NCBI RefSeq assembly: GCF_037975245.1
Contig: NC_092575.1
Location: 5,203,501 to 5,267,500, forward strand
DNA length: 64,000 nucleotides
DNA from: Apostichopus japonicus
Lineage: Eukaryota > Echinodermata > Holothuroidea > Aspidochirotida > Stichopodidae
Direction of reading: 5' to 3'
The notes under the pieces are model-generated. The model was not told the DNA's origin, did not search any database, and saw only the letters and a program-made list of their open reading frames with translations. Below are positions 47,091-59,500 of the stretch, piece after piece; position 1 is the stretch's first letter, and each line of letters starts with the position of its first letter. The translations under genes were made by a program, and so were the position numbers.

Positions 47091-47276
47091 AGCAGAGATC
47101 GAAGACAGTCTTTACATGACTGATTCCCGGAGTTAAAATATATATTTCTACACAGCCCGTCTAAATTCTATTAACTACTGTAAAAATGGGTTGAAAATTT
47201 TACCAGGCTCCCCAGCCCAACCGCCCATCGGGCATTGCCCAAATGCCCGAGCGGCCAGTCCGTCACTGGCCGTAAG

Positions 47277-49397
47277 TGTTCAACACTTCGACAAAATTAG
47301 GAAAATCCCTATTCTTTAAATCAAAATCTAGCATAAGATAATGTTGTATCTTGTTGGTATCGCTAGCCCCCCCCCCCCCCCTCCCGTTCATATAAAAGAC
47401 AACGTAATATATAAATAAATAACATTTTGGTCCGAAAATCCTACACTTTAATTCGCATCGCTAACTTGCAGATTGCATATTTCGTTACTAGTAAAGACAG
47501 AATGTGGATATTATAATGGTGACGTAAAGTATAGTATACTAAGTTGTACACTACAGACCCTGGCGGCCACGATCACACTTGCTTTCTACCTTTACGGCCG
47601 CACGCACGTACGATAAGCTAGCTGGAGTACAACTTGTATGCAGTGCTAGACTGTGCATGTGGGCATACAGCATGTTCATTTTATGTCGCTGCAATGTACA
47701 TGCTGTACAGTTCACCCTGGACTTACCCTCTGTTTCTGGAAATGATCGGAAACGATTACAGAAATCATTTTTCACTACTAGAGAATTCCCGCAACCCAAC
47801 ATGATTAATCATGAACAGTGCCAAACACCAAATAAAATGTCTATAACTCTACACTCATTATGGTAACCATGAGTCTACAAGTTAAACCGTTTTAACAGTG
47901 TTTGCGTCCGCTCAGAAAACTATCGCCCATACAGTCCTCCATGAACACACGTACTGTAAAATACCTCTACATTACTTAGTTATAATGACCCCCGACGAAC
48001 ATTGGCTAGTGCGCAACGGAAGCCTATAGTTATGTCTATAATGTGCCCCAAAACTTCCTGAATCGGGAAGTTTGCCGTAGACTAGTTTCAATAGTTACAA
48101 GTACTTGCATTTAATCAACATCCTGTGTGCTCATTGAGCAACATAGATACAATCATTCTAGCAGACAACTGTAAGGGATATTAGCCAATCAATTCACAGG
48201 AAATTTGGAAACCACCATTGACTATTTTTAGCATACAAATCTCTGTAAGGGAAATGTTGTTAACTCTGTACTTGCGGTTGATTGTTATGATAAATTAATT
48301 TCAAACAAAATTTAATCATCTGTACGAACGATTAGAATTTTGGTTCTTTTGAGAAGAAGTTGTGTTTTTTTGGTAAGGAAGAAAGATATTTATTTATAAA
48401 ATTGTTACGTTTTTCATAGGCCTAGCTGTGAGTGTGTGTACTTTGTGTTTGCTTCCCCAAAAATGTTTGCCAGACGGAAGAAATTTGAGGGTTTTGCGTC
48501 CCTGGCTAAAAGATTGCGTCCCAGATGCAGAATCCTGCATTCGTAACAATACTGTACACTACAGTTCTGTCCAAACTTTTTGCAGTCGATCTCCGTAGGA
48601 CTAGTCACTAACAGTAATACTTAAGGTGGCATACTCCTATTAGAGTTTATATCAATCCGCTCAAATGTTCTCCTATTTCAGGAAAAGTGCCAAAAAGCAG
48701 CAGGAGAACATCTTTTTTTGACCTGTTATAATCATGATCTGTTTTTTCTTGTGGCTTGCATGTTGAAGAGCACGAATGAAAGTACAGTGGTGCAGAAATT
48801 GGGTCAACTGGGTCAACAATTTTAGTCCCTTTAGGCCTCCTAGGGAGCAGCGTACGATAATTTTTTACTAATAAGTGAAGAGGTTTGTTTACAAGTGACG
48901 AGAACTCCCGGTTCGGATAGCAAAAAATCTGCACGGTCATGATAAGGAAAACTGATGGTGCCATGAAAAATTCGTCCGCAATCCGGTGATGGGTAGCGGT
49001 TAGCTGTGAGAACCTCTATCTAGATTTAGAGACCAAATTGCTTTTGTAATTTAGTGTGTAAGTCAATGGGGCTTTTCCGGCAGATAGACTAGGCCTGCGT
49101 AGCCTAACGTTACGGTACCCCCCCCCCCCACCACAAGGCAAAACCGTTACATTGTAGTATTACTTACGTACGGCTCTCGTGCATAGCGTGCAATTAAAAA
49201 ATCCAAATGTTGGAAAATCGCAGGACGTACGTAACTAACATTATAGTCCCTGAGCATATATTTAGTAACTACAGTACACACGATGTGTACGACGTACCAC
49301 GTCAGGCAAATCCAGTAGTACTTTTTTTTGTGCTTTCATTGGACAACCAAAACTTCCTTAGGACAACCAAATATGAGGGAGAGGTTGACCGAAGGAC
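47277..49397. repeat. Segmental duplication block 3, copy B, right part; non-coding
   Basis: Collinear with about 17192-19314. No gene supported. Confidence 0.75.
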
Positions 49398-49405
49398 AAT
49401 TATAA

Positions 49406-50222
49406 CAGCGGCGTAACGATGAGTCTGGGGGCCCCTGGGTCCAGGGTAGGAAGGGCCCCCTGGCTGCTGCGGAGAATCTACCGATGTGCGCGCAGAGCAC
49501 ATCACGAGCGCGAAGTCCCAAAGGCGTGGGTTCCAGAGCCCGCCTTAGGGCCCTGGAAGCTCTGGGGTTCTACAAGCTCTCTGGTGCAATCTTAGCCGTA
49601 TATGGAACATTTCGTGTTGATTTTATCGACTGAGATTTTGGGGAAAATCTGCGTTCATAGACACATTTTTGGTCCGCCTTGTCTGTCATACTGGGAACAT
49701 GAAAATATGTGTTGCAAAGTATAATACATTAAGAGATTAAAAGGTCAACAAGACCAAATGACCAATGTCCAATTTACATAAACATGTATATTTCCACCCG
49801 TGGCGTAACTCCTGTGGACAAATGGTATCCAAGTTCCCGAGAACTTGGAAAGGCTGGAGCTTGAATTTACTGAGCCTGGCCTTCTTGTCAGCAAACATAT
49901 CGATTAGATTTAGCTATAATATGTACCAGCGTAGCCTATCAAGTTCCATTGTGTACCCCAGGCTCTTGAGTCAGTCGTGCGGAAAGAAGGATACGAGATT
50001 TGCAGTTGCAGGGGCATATGATTTATGACGAACGTATTCACGCACAGAAAAATATGATCATTGTCTCGTTTATAGTTTCTTTTCCAACGAAAACGTGCCG
50101 TTTCAAAAACAGAAAAAGAGGGAACCCCTCTTCTAAGTTCTGTACATCAGTGCAGCGGGGGCCCCGTTTTGTCGCGGGCCCCTGGGTTTGCCCCGCCCGA
50201 GCCCATAGGCGTTACGCCGCTG
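49406..50222. mobile_element. 817-bp non-autonomous hAT element, copy B only
   Basis: Ends CAGCGGCGTAACG and CGTTACGCCGCTG are exact inverted repeats. Flanks AATTATAA (49398-49405) and AACCATAA (50223-50230) form an 8-bp target-site duplication with two changes. Copy A has the empty site GGACAACCATAACATA at about 19312. GC-rich near both ends (GGGGGCCCCTGGG). No transposase frame. It inserted after the A/B duplication. Confidence 0.95.
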
Positions 50223-50230
50223 AACCATAA

Positions 50231-52587
50231 CATATACTTAAAAATGAGCCCTGCCTCAGTCTCAGAGAATAATGATGATGAGACTGTAAGTGCTGCAGTT
50301 GCAGATTACTAATTAAACTCTTTAGTACTCTTCGGTACCGCTCTCTCTCTCTCTCTTGACTTTTGGAAACTTTCGGTTATATTTGGTTTCGATTGCAATC
50401 GTAGCCTATGCAGTCATGTAGGCGGATGAGTGTGTGGGCTCTTGTGCATACATGCGAGTGTGGGTGGGTGTATGTGTGTGCCTTGCTTGTGAACACGATA
50501 TCTCAAGAAGAAAAGCTTGTACCAATCTCATATTTAGTATGTTGTTGTAACACGTTAAGTAAAACAAGCGTATTGTTTTTTTTTTTGTTTTTTTTTTTGG
50601 GGGGGGGGGTCAAATGTCATTGCAGTCACCAGAGGTAAAAATTCAGAAATCTTGTTTTATAATCGACCGTACCCCAAACCATGGATGCTGTTTTTACCTC
50701 CATGCCCCAACCGACCAGCCTATTAGATAACATGTGCGTTACGCCTCATAAAAATAGGAGAGGTTGCTAGCAATTGGAAATTAGCTTACGGGCATCCGAA
50801 GATAGTATCAGCTAACCAGCAAACCAACAACCTAAGTTCGATTGAATAAACCTTGTCGCTAACTGCATACGTTGTTGCATTACAAATTTTAACGTTACAG
50901 CATTATAGCACTACAGAATTATGTTTGTACATACAAAGTTCATTGGAATGAACGATACCGTTGTCACGAATCACAGACCTGTATTAATCTTTGCTTCCAT
51001 TGTTGAAGTTTTCCGTCGTATTTCGCATTGTCGAGATTAATTGCCAAATAAAAACTACAGGTTTTGGATGAAGTTACGTTGGGGGAAGTGACCAGATAAA
51101 TAAATGGGAAAATGTACGAATCGCGCTTATCGAGTAGCGGTTCAAAGAAGCAATGAGGTAAATTTAGGTTTCGCTCATATATACATAGCTACTGTTTAGT
51201 AAATGCCTGTAACAGAAGCCAAGGTATATTTGCAAATGTTTTATTTTTCTTATTTTGAGACACTACAGTAGGCCTAGTTGTTTATTTACGATTCTGCGAA
51301 ATGTTCTACTTTGTTCATCACTTACGTTTGGTGTAAAATAAGTTTAAATCTCAAACTGCACAGAAACATAATTGTCCAATGTGCAATTACGTAGCACCAT
51401 GTATCTACCTAAGTGCCTAACATTTGTTCATAGAAAGTATTGATGTTGTAGATCTGTACTATGAAGATTTGTACAGGGCTCTTAATGGCGAGTGATTTTT
51501 GCGTTTTGGCGAGTAATATTTAGTCACACACTTTCACACATTGGATATCTTGCCACAGGTTGTGACAGATTCCTGTGTCATTGACTTCCAAAATTACTTT
51601 GGAGAGACATCAGACCCCATGGTAGTTGCCTTCAACTATACCCCAGAGCAACACCATTCCCTTATAAAATCCTTCATTGGCCTCTAGCCCCTTCCACATA
51701 GGTTAACCTTCTATCTAAATCAGTAGGTGAAGTTTATAGATTTTGATTGGACATTGACTATATAACGGCATCTACAATAATCACTATAAGTTACATAACA
51801 TCGTTTGAGGACGTAGCGTTTGGATCCGGTAAGATCTTCTCCATATGTGTCATTAAAGTTTGTCCTTGATATCTTTCATATCAGTTATCCTCTGAAGTAG
51901 ATCCTGTTGCGAAACGTCTTCTTCTTTTTTGTAAATTCCTCTTACTTTAATATATTAAACTAGATGGAGTTTTTTTGGCAGCAGCTAAGCAGTTTGTTAA
52001 CAGTTAATTCTCATCGTTCTGTCTAACTTTGCTCTATTCATTGTTCAATCATGCTCCAAAATTTAGTATTTGTTCGTTTTATTGCAACTTTGAAGAAGAC
52101 CTGCTAAGATCACAGGCTTTTTGCAGTAGATGAGGATTATATTTTTGTTAACAGTTTTAGGCCCCAATAAAATACAGTAAGAAGAATTGGTACTTACCGA
52201 ATGTATAGTCTTCCACTCCACACAATGAAGCGTGTATCTTCAAAATGGGGTCATCTTTGTGGTAAGAATGATCAAACGATGTTTATTGTGTGTGTTTATT
52301 TAACAACAATGATATTACAGTGCATTCTGAACGACTTCTAAGTTTTAATCATATCGTTTCCTCTAGTCGCGCTGAAAGTACACCCGAAAGGAAGAAATTG
52401 TTCTATTGAACAATAAACGCAAGCATCGTATTTAATATAACTCCACAGTACACAGCCTACACAAATACGCACATAATAGTTATACAGTGGTTAGTATCCG
52501 AGAAGTACTCAATGTTGTAATGTTTAATCAACACTACAGTATGAAAGGTTCCCCCGAAAATAAACGAGGGCGGTATTACATACCTTA
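50231..52587. repeat. Segmental duplication blocks 3-4, copy B; non-coding
   Basis: Collinear with 19316-20604 and then 21708 to about 22785 of copy A. No gene supported. Confidence 0.75.
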
Positions 52588-52621
52588 TAACAGAGCCGTA
52601 TAAAGAGATACGGCTCTGTTA
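52588..52621. other. 34-base perfect hairpin, copy B only
   Basis: TAACAGAGCCGTAT and its exact complement are separated by AAAGAG. The collinear position in A (about 22782-22808) has unrelated sequence (AAATGAGGGTGGTATTACAC). It could be a tiny foldback insertion or a templated mutation. Confidence 0.9.
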
Positions 52622-55600
52622 GAATGCATAGACTCCGGATGGGTGATACAAATGGAGCGCCGTTTGTGCCACCTTATATAATACGTGCATATAAACGCAT
52701 GGTTAAGGAACTATTTCGCGCACTGTTGTAAACTCATTTACACGTCTGTTTTACCTCCATGACCTTATTAACTCGCAGATGACATAACAAGGATCTTACC
52801 TGTACTGCTAACGATTTGTCACAGGTGTTCCACTCGTAATGCGTAAGGTTGGAATGTACTAAAAAAAATGAGAATTAAAATGAGAACTTATTTCAGAATA
52901 CATACAGCGTTTATGTATGTTGCGGCGTTGGACGGATCTGACCGTAATAGTAATTACCGACTTTGCGATCCGTGTTATAGTTCTTGCAATCTGACAATTT
53001 TGCAAGGTCGGTAAAAGTGACTCTATAGTTTTCCATTTCGGGAAAGCAAAAATAAAGCATGCGAATGTGCGCTGTATAGTTATTCAAGGCATGATTGTCT
53101 TACATATGTAGTTAAAATATGCCAGTCACTTCGCGATATATGTATCACATGCATACTGTAGCTGTGCGAACTGTTTTCTGCCAAATCCTAAAAATATCAA
53201 CCTGGATTCAATTTACGAAAATGTTTATAAATTTCAAATGATTGTAGCTTTCAGGAAAATATAAAATATACTGCATGGAATGCCAACTTTCTCATCGTTT
53301 TCAAGAGGGAAAAAATTAGGACACGAACATATTTCGATTTTTTGTAAGGGTGTGGATAAATTACTATTCTCAAGTTGACAACCATCAAACTATGCCAGCG
53401 GGCAAGCAACTAGCAAATGTTTCATTTGACTACACGCATGTGTTGCGGTACAGTATTTGGTAACATTGTATATAATGAATGTATGCTCATTGTATGCCAT
53501 TTCAATAAAAGAATGTTCCACATTGTAGGCCACAAAATAATGGCCACATGAGTAATTCATCATAATGACCTTTTTAGCAATGCTAATCGGGATGATTAAT
53601 TTTTTGGTAAAGAAAAATCAAATATGTAGCCTATAGCAATATTGGAACCGTCCCGTTCGAGTTTTCAGTATACTTATATAATGTGAAAATCAAATTTAAC
53701 TAATGTGAGGGGAAAAAACTATGACGTTAGCTAGTAAGTTGAATGTAATCGATTCGAACATAGTAACATCTAGATAAACGTTACTTTGTCGCTGGTGATT
53801 TGATTCTTTCTTTGTAGATTATGATATGAAACCAAAGGGAAACGATTTATTTTTAATATCACGAATGTACTTTTGTGGTGCGCGACACAGAGTTCAAAGT
53901 ACGAGACTAGTAAAACATGTGGTGTTTACCTCCGTCGATGGACCCCACAGTGTTTTACCACCGTTGAAATTACACGCGCGGAATTATATGCTCTTCTAGT
54001 TGAAAAAAAAAAAATAAGACAGATGCTTTTGTAAAGTTTTAAGCAGAATTTATTCATTCCATGCGTTAACTGAAAAATGCAATACATTATCAGGAAGCAA
54101 TATACAGTAAGAATAAAATGGTATAAGAGGAAAATATCCTTTTTACTGAAGTTAATTACTGTTACAAAACATAGTCAAAACATATGAAGTGCGCCAAATT
54201 TGTCTAGCTCTCGAGTTTCCGTGTAAAGATTCCTTTCGCTCCTCTGTTTTAGTTTGCCCCACGGTAGGGGGAGAGGGAGCGCAACAACTTAAAATACATC
54301 CCCTTCATACATGATGATTTTCCCTATTTTTGGTAATACAAAATACCCTTCTCCAATTTTTGTTAGAGGCGTTTTGTTGTTTATGACGTTCTCCTTTTGG
54401 AAGTAGCGCCCTGTTGTATAGAATGGAAACGGGTTTTTGTTTTGTACCGTTGAAATATAGTCAAATACTAGAACTTTGGGGTACGGAATGCGCAATTGAC
54501 GTATTGAGGTGACCCATTTAATTACCTATGATAATTAGTATCACTTTAAATTCTTTCTCGAACTTTGCAGCTATAGGATATCATCCCACCAGTTTTGTTG
54601 GCGCTGACAAGACTGTGCACAAACTTTCCACAATTCTTTAAATCTCTTCATAGTTCTCTTATACATGAGGAGTAGCAGCCATGCAGTTCACATTCCAACA
54701 CAGTGCAAATTTGTGCCGCAAACTAGACCATTTGGTTCTGTAGAACCATCATTTCAAGGACTTCTGTATATATCATAGGGAAAATACGGTGATTTTAATA
54801 AGAGACACCGATTACGTCAACTTTCAATAACTATTAGTATAATTATTTAATTAATAGCTGAACATATAATTAAAGATAACATTCTACAATTATTTAACGA
54901 AATGTGTTTGTCTATATAGTGAGATATAATGTTGGAAGGATATAAAAGAAGTTATACATTCAACTCTATACAGTCAACTATATTTAACCGGCTGCCTTTG
55001 AAAACCACACTAATCCCTTACAATAATTCTACCACAGAACTTGAGCAAAGTTTTTTTTCGTATTTAACATACTTATACTAAACAGTTGCTATTATTAGGA
55101 GGAAGTCTATACCGTAAATAAAATAACAAAGCTATACCTCGATTTCTTCTTTTTTTATTCAAGAAAAACATTCTGCTATTGAAACGTAACTAGTCTAGGT
55201 TAAAGTGTTTTCTGGTTTGCAAAAGAACAGAAAAACATGCGTCTTAAAATTGTAATCATAATATTATATCAGTTGTAAATAAACTACTTATCACCACTGG
55301 TGGCAATACTGGTAACTACTGTCTATTGGTTTCAACACTGGTATTTTAAAACAAATGCTGCGAAAAGAACTTGAAGAGAATAATATGTTTATATGATAAT
55401 TATCTTGCGTCCTTCACACATACGTATACCCTTTTGTCTCTCTGGATAAATGCACACAAAATATATTTTCTTAAGTTAGAGTTACGTGAGAAATTTCATA
55501 TAATGATCGATTTTTGCAACATTTATTTATTAATATTGGTATAGTACTACCTTATAGGGTGTGTTATGCACAGAGTACCAATAAAGAGCATCATTTATAT

Positions 55601-56574
55601 CCGCTCATTTTTAAGTCGACAAAGTGAACGATAAAGAGCCTGGGCAAGAACACCAAACGACTTAACTGGGTCTTAATCCCAGTCCTTTTCCATCGAAACT
55701 GTCGCCGTGTGCTCATGACGATGTTACTTAAAATGTGTACCACGAGTCCCTTGGAAAGAGACCGGTTATATACATGATCTTATCCAAAGGCCGAGTTAAC
55801 TTGTACATTAAAAAAAAAACCACCAAAGATAGAACCTGGATACAAAAACCCACACAACTTGATTCAATGTCAACCCTATTCCCTTCAAATCGAGAGTGTA
55901 ACCGTATGATCATGACATGGAAACATTGTAAGGAAAGTCACCCAAGATAGATCACGGGCAAGAAAACCAAACAACTAGACTGCAGCTATATGTAATGAAA
56001 ATTGCATTCAGTTGTAATCCTAGTACAAACCAGACAAAAAGTGAATCATGAAAATATAGGATTTAAAGGTCCTTTTACGTCATGTTATATTGCAGCACGG
56101 GAAGTGAACGTTAATCAAAGCAGCTTCATATATAATTTGTTCCTTATTCTATTGCAATATTACACCAATTTAATTGAGCCAGGTAGAACAATTATTCCGT
56201 GTTAAGAGTTTTACAGTGTCATGTGCATAATCCACTAAAAAAAAACAATACCTCATATTAATTTATGCCATAAATCTAACTGCCATATCATAATCTAACT
56301 GCCATGAACGAACTATATATCAACTTATCAATGATTATTCGATTATTTGCAAACTTAGACGTCACTGATTCATCCATTTGTAGCATAAGGTACTGGTGCT
56401 GTGAAGAACCAAAAATTGAACGAACTGTACATAATAACATTTATGATGGTAAGCTTACTGGAAATATCTACCGGCCGAATGAAAAGAAAACATTAAGATG
56501 CACTGACAGAACCAACAACTGTTAAGTTGCCTCTCATATAACTGATAGTAAATATCTGGATATACATCCTCATT
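52622..56574. repeat. Segmental duplication blocks 4-5, copy B; non-coding
   Basis: Collinear with about 22809-27255 of A. It has an extra 60 bases near 53165-53225 and lacks the tandem repeats of the A 3' flank. Confidence 0.75.
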
Positions 56575-59500
56575 TTAAACTTCAGTATAGAGAAAGTATT
56601 TCAATGGTGACGACACCTTTCTCCAGAGGGCAATATTCGAATCGTAGTATAAATCAATTATTTCTTGATTGTCATTCCAAACCATTTGCCTAGCAGGTCC
56701 TTTACATTTGTTATCATAATTTTTTCTAAAATGCACTTTCGTGAGATAATCCCACTTGTACTGGAAAAGCAAGTCAAGGGTTTTCTGGCAGTTTATGCGT
56801 GAACGTTCGACGTTTCCTTGCTTGAAAGATGTTTCTAAGTCTTCGATGATATTTTGCGACTCTTCGGGTAAGCCTCCGTTAATTCCAATAATTCGCGGTC
56901 TAAGAATTTCAAAAAGACCATTTTTAGCTGACTCTATTTCATTTTCTAGTTCATCTTCCTCAAGAATACCCTGGTATCCCAACTGACTAATTTTCTTTCC
57001 ATAAGCAGTTATTATTTCGTTCAGCAAGCTTGGATTGATACTTTCTTCTAAATCTCTAGTAAGATTATCTCTAGTTGAATCTCCCAACGTGGGGTATGTG
57101 TTTTGAATATCATCAACTTTAGTCATTAAGAGTTGGACCAATTGCTCTATTCTCTCTGGTTCCGGATTATTCAATAGATCTAAAAACTGAAATGTTTGGA
57201 TTTCTTCACGGAGTATTATTCGATACTTTGCTTTTGCAAACAATACAAACGTTCTATCAACCTCTTCCACGATTTCTTTTTCTAATGTTTTTCTTTCTTT
57301 TGCTTTTGCTGGTCCTATTGCAAATTCGTCATATTTACGTAGGTATTCATCTTTTAAATGACGTAAGTTATCGATTTCAGATGTTTCTGATAGATTCTTG
57401 CAATAACGTTTTAGCTCTTCCGATACTTGTAGAAGGAGACTGCTGCATTTAGTAGTGGAAAGGAAGTGATTTTGTGTTTCTATGTTTCGTGTAGTATTAT
57501 CCAGTGCCTTTTCTAACATTCCCTCTGTTAATGCAAAGTTTGTCTGTTCAACCTCTTTAAATGTCTTTTTAATACATTCCCATGCTTCTTTTCTTTTCTT
57601 GTCAATCTGCTTTTTAAGGTGTTCTTCCTCACACGGACCATCTTTTAACAAAGCTTCTATTGAACTTCCATAATTTGTAACTTCCAATGTGAGAGTTATC
57701 TTTTGTTTTAACACTTTTAGATAAAATTCACATTCTTTACGTAAATCTTTGCTAAGATCATTTTTAAGTTTGTCTACCAACTCAGGGTATTTCAATAAGA
57801 TATTTTTAGATTCTTTCTCCAAGTGTTTGGTCAAATCATCTAGGTTAACTTTTATCGAAGCAAAAACTTGGTCTTCATACTGAAATGCCTCTGTTTTTAC
57901 AAGAAGTGTTTTTCGGTACTTTGATTTCGCAAACAACACAAACGTTCTATCAACCTCTTCCACGATTTCTTTTTCTAATGTTTTTCTTTCTTTTGCTTTT
58001 GCAGGTCCTATTGCAACTTCGTCATATTTACGTAGGTATACAAATTTTAAATGACGTAAGTTATCGATTACAGATTTTTCTGATTCTAGAAAATTCTTAC
58101 AATAACCTTTTAGTTCTTCCGATACTTGTAAAACGACACTGCTGCATTTAGCAGTGGAAAGGATGTGATTTTGTGCCTTTGTGTTAAGTGTCGTATCTTT
58201 CAGTGCCTTTTTTAGCATTCCCTTTGCTAATGCAAAGTTTGTCTGTTCAACCTCTTTAAATGTCATTTCGATACTTTCCCATGCTTCTTTTTTTATCATG
58301 TCAATATGTTTGTTAAGGTGTTCTTCCTCACATGGACCATCTTTTATCAAAGCTTCTATTGAACTTCTATAATTTGCTATATCAGATGTGAGTGTTATCT
58401 TTTGTTTTAACACTTTTAGATAAAATTCACATTCTTTACGTAAATCTTTGCTAAGATCATTTTTAAGTTTGTCTACCAACTCAGGGTATTTCAATAAGAT
58501 ATTTTTAGATTCTTTCTCCAAGTGTTTGGTCAAATCATCTAGGTTAACTTTTATCGAAGCAAAAACTTGGTCTTCATACTGAAATGCCTCTGTTTTTACA
58601 AGAAGTGTTTTTCGGTACTTTGATTTCGCAAACAACACAAACGTTCTATCAACCTCTTCCACGATTTCTTTTTCTAATGTTTTTCTTTCTTTTGCTTTTG
58701 CAGGTCCTATTGCAACTTCGTCATATTTACGTAGGTATACAAATTTTAAATGACGTAAGTTATCGATTACAGATTTTTCTGATTCTAGAAAATTCTTACA
58801 ATAACCTTTTAGTTCTTCCGATACTTGTAAAACGACACTGCTGCATTTAGCAGTGGAAAGGATGTGATTTTGTGCCTTTGTGTTAAGTGTCGTATCTTTC
58901 AGTGCCTTTTTTAGCATTCCCTTTGTTAATGCAAAGTTTGTCTGTTCAACCTCTTTAAATGTCATTTCGATACTTTCCCATGCTTCTTTTTTTATCATGT
59001 CAATATGTTTGTTAAGGTGTTCTTCCTCACATGGACCATCTTTTATCAAAGCTTCTATTGAACTTCTATAATTTGCTATATCAGATGTGAGTGTTATCTT
59101 TTGCTTTAACACTTTTAGATAAAATTCACGTTCTTTACGTAAATCATCACTAAGATCATTTTTAATTTTGTCGAACAACCCGGGGTATCTCAATAATATA
59201 TCTTGAGATTCTTTCTCCAAGTGCTTGGTCAATTCATCTAGGTTAACCTCTCCCGAAGAATTGACTTGGTCTTCGTACTGGAATGCTTCTGTTTTTACAA
59301 GTATTGTTTCTCGGTAGCTTGTTTTTGCAAAAAGTGCATAGGTTCTTTGAATCTCTTTATCTATTTCTTTTTCTAATGCTTCTTTCACAGTTTCTTTGGC
59401 TGGTCCGATTGCTCCTTTTTCAAATTCACCTAGGCATTCTGTTTTGATATGACATAAGGCTTCAACTGTGGATTTTTCGTTGTCTAGAAACCTCTTACAG

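Larger units (their letters stand above)
46185..47268. mobile_element. hAT-type element with perfect 8-bp target-site duplication, copy B
   Basis: Starts CAGGGTAGGCTGGG and ends CCAGTCCGTCACTG, imperfect inverted termini with the hAT 5'-CAG. It is flanked by GCCGTAAG on both sides (46177-46184 and 47269-47276). It contains the C-terminal transposase remnant and an internal tandem duplication, so it derives from an autonomous hAT but cannot move itself. Confidence 0.92.
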
